Positions 63,718 to 64,000 of a DNA stretch of 64,000 nucleotides are shown piece by piece. Origin of the DNA: an uncultured Flavobacteriaceae bacterium (GTDB lineage Bacteria > Bacteroidota > Bacteroidia > Flavobacteriales > Flavobacteriaceae); contig CANLWB010000012.1 of NCBI GenBank assembly GCA_947494695.1, forward strand, positions 62,001 to 126,000, in the 5' to 3' direction. The notes below the pieces were generated by a model. The model was not told where the DNA came from and did not search any database. It saw only the letters and a list, made by a program, of their open reading frames with translations. The first letter of the stretch is position 1, and each line of letters begins with the position of its first letter. Made by a program: the position numbers and the translations under genes.

Positions 63718-64000
63718 ATGAAGACTAAAGTATCAAAGAATAAGATTTTGAAAAGAATTGATAAATCCAGATTGCTAGCCTTTAACAATGATAAACTATT
63801 AGTTCTTGAAAAGGTTGGTCATAAAAGGAAGTACTCACTTGCCGGAGGCATCAGGAAAAAGAAAGAAACCGATTATGAATCTCTATTAAGAGAAACTTAT
63901 GAAGAGATAGGAGTACAACTAGATAATGAAGATTTAGTTTATTTTATTTCCAGAAAAAGTACAACCAGGGATCATGAGGAAGTAAACAAGCATTACTTTA
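63718..64000 (+). CDS. Nudix hydrolase, 3' end cut by the window
   Basis: Ninety-four codons are visible from an ATG one base after the previous stop. A complete Nudix box is present (GX5EX7REX2EEXG): GIRKKKETDYESLLRETYEE then IG, at residues about 44-66. It hydrolyses a nucleoside-diphosphate-X substrate of unknown identity. The frame runs off the window at 64000. Tight spacing places it in the polyamine operon. Confidence 0.88.
   Translation, partial: MKTKVSKNKILKRIDKSRLLAFNNDKLLVLEKVGHKRKYSLAGGIRKKKETDYESLLRETYEEIGVQLDNEDLVYFISRKSTTRDHEEVNKHYF

Overview
The window comes from a bacterium of the Bacteroidetes, most likely a marine or aquatic member of the Flavobacteriaceae. The DNA is AT-rich. 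Several promoters carry the Bacteroidetes -7 element TAnnTTTG (for example at 20275, 22397, 48292, 48689 and 52771). Gene content also fits: a fused CcsBA cytochrome c maturation protein, the NrfHA pair, short-Q-loop CydAB, a menF-menD-DUF2853-S1 gene order, and many small SpII lipoproteins. No tRNA, rRNA, CRISPR array, insertion sequence, integrase or phage gene was found.

Region 1 (1-10.1 kb) is ordinary metabolism: a YdjM-like membrane hydrolase, a trans-sulfuration lyase divergent from an Lrp regulator, an orphan NarX/LiaS-type kinase, an aldehyde dehydrogenase, an RluA pseudouridine synthase and panB. Its gaps are filled by four arrays of 7-bp units that run up to neighbouring stop codons. 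The arrays have different unit sequences but the same period. Region 2 (10.4-25.9 kb) holds dnaK with a strong terminator, two paralogous lipoproteins followed by the tail of a lost gene, cydAB, an RlmI-like methyltransferase, a PaaK/CapK-like ligase, a nitronate monooxygenase, a cobalamin riboswitch in front of a LOV-like PAS protein that lacks the photoactive cysteine, and a group of GyrI-like genes. Region 3 (26.1-33.8 kb) is a menaquinone cluster (hotdog thioesterase, menF, menD), then DUF2853, an S1/CvfB-like protein and mnmE.

Region 4 (34-52.9 kb) is a cell-envelope block. A TolC protein fused to an ABC-type binding domain is followed by an RND adaptor and pump, a potassium-channel-like protein, a lipoprotein, a secreted protein and a TerB-like protein. 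On the other strand lie two outer-membrane barrels, an HtrA protease, an SLC13/RCK transporter, a class III cyclase, a LytS/LytTR two-component system and a second lipoprotein of the same family. Two promoters on either side of the two-component genes share an identical layout: three direct repeats spaced 16 and 21 bp, then 32 bp to the -7 element. They drive very small genes (62, 43 and 46 codons), two of which are newly read here. This is the best candidate for an undescribed system: a LytTR-controlled small-protein and lipoprotein regulon.

Region 5 (52.9-58.3 kb) is nrfHA plus ccsBA, for respiratory nitrite reduction to ammonia. Region 6 (59.3-64 kb) is a polyamine operon: arginine decarboxylase, agmatinase, a deoxyhypusine-synthase-like enzyme (probably a homospermidine synthase), a small acidic protein and a Nudix gene cut by the window end. 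A long leader with several hairpins precedes it. All functions are read from sequence motifs and neighbourhood; no database search was run.
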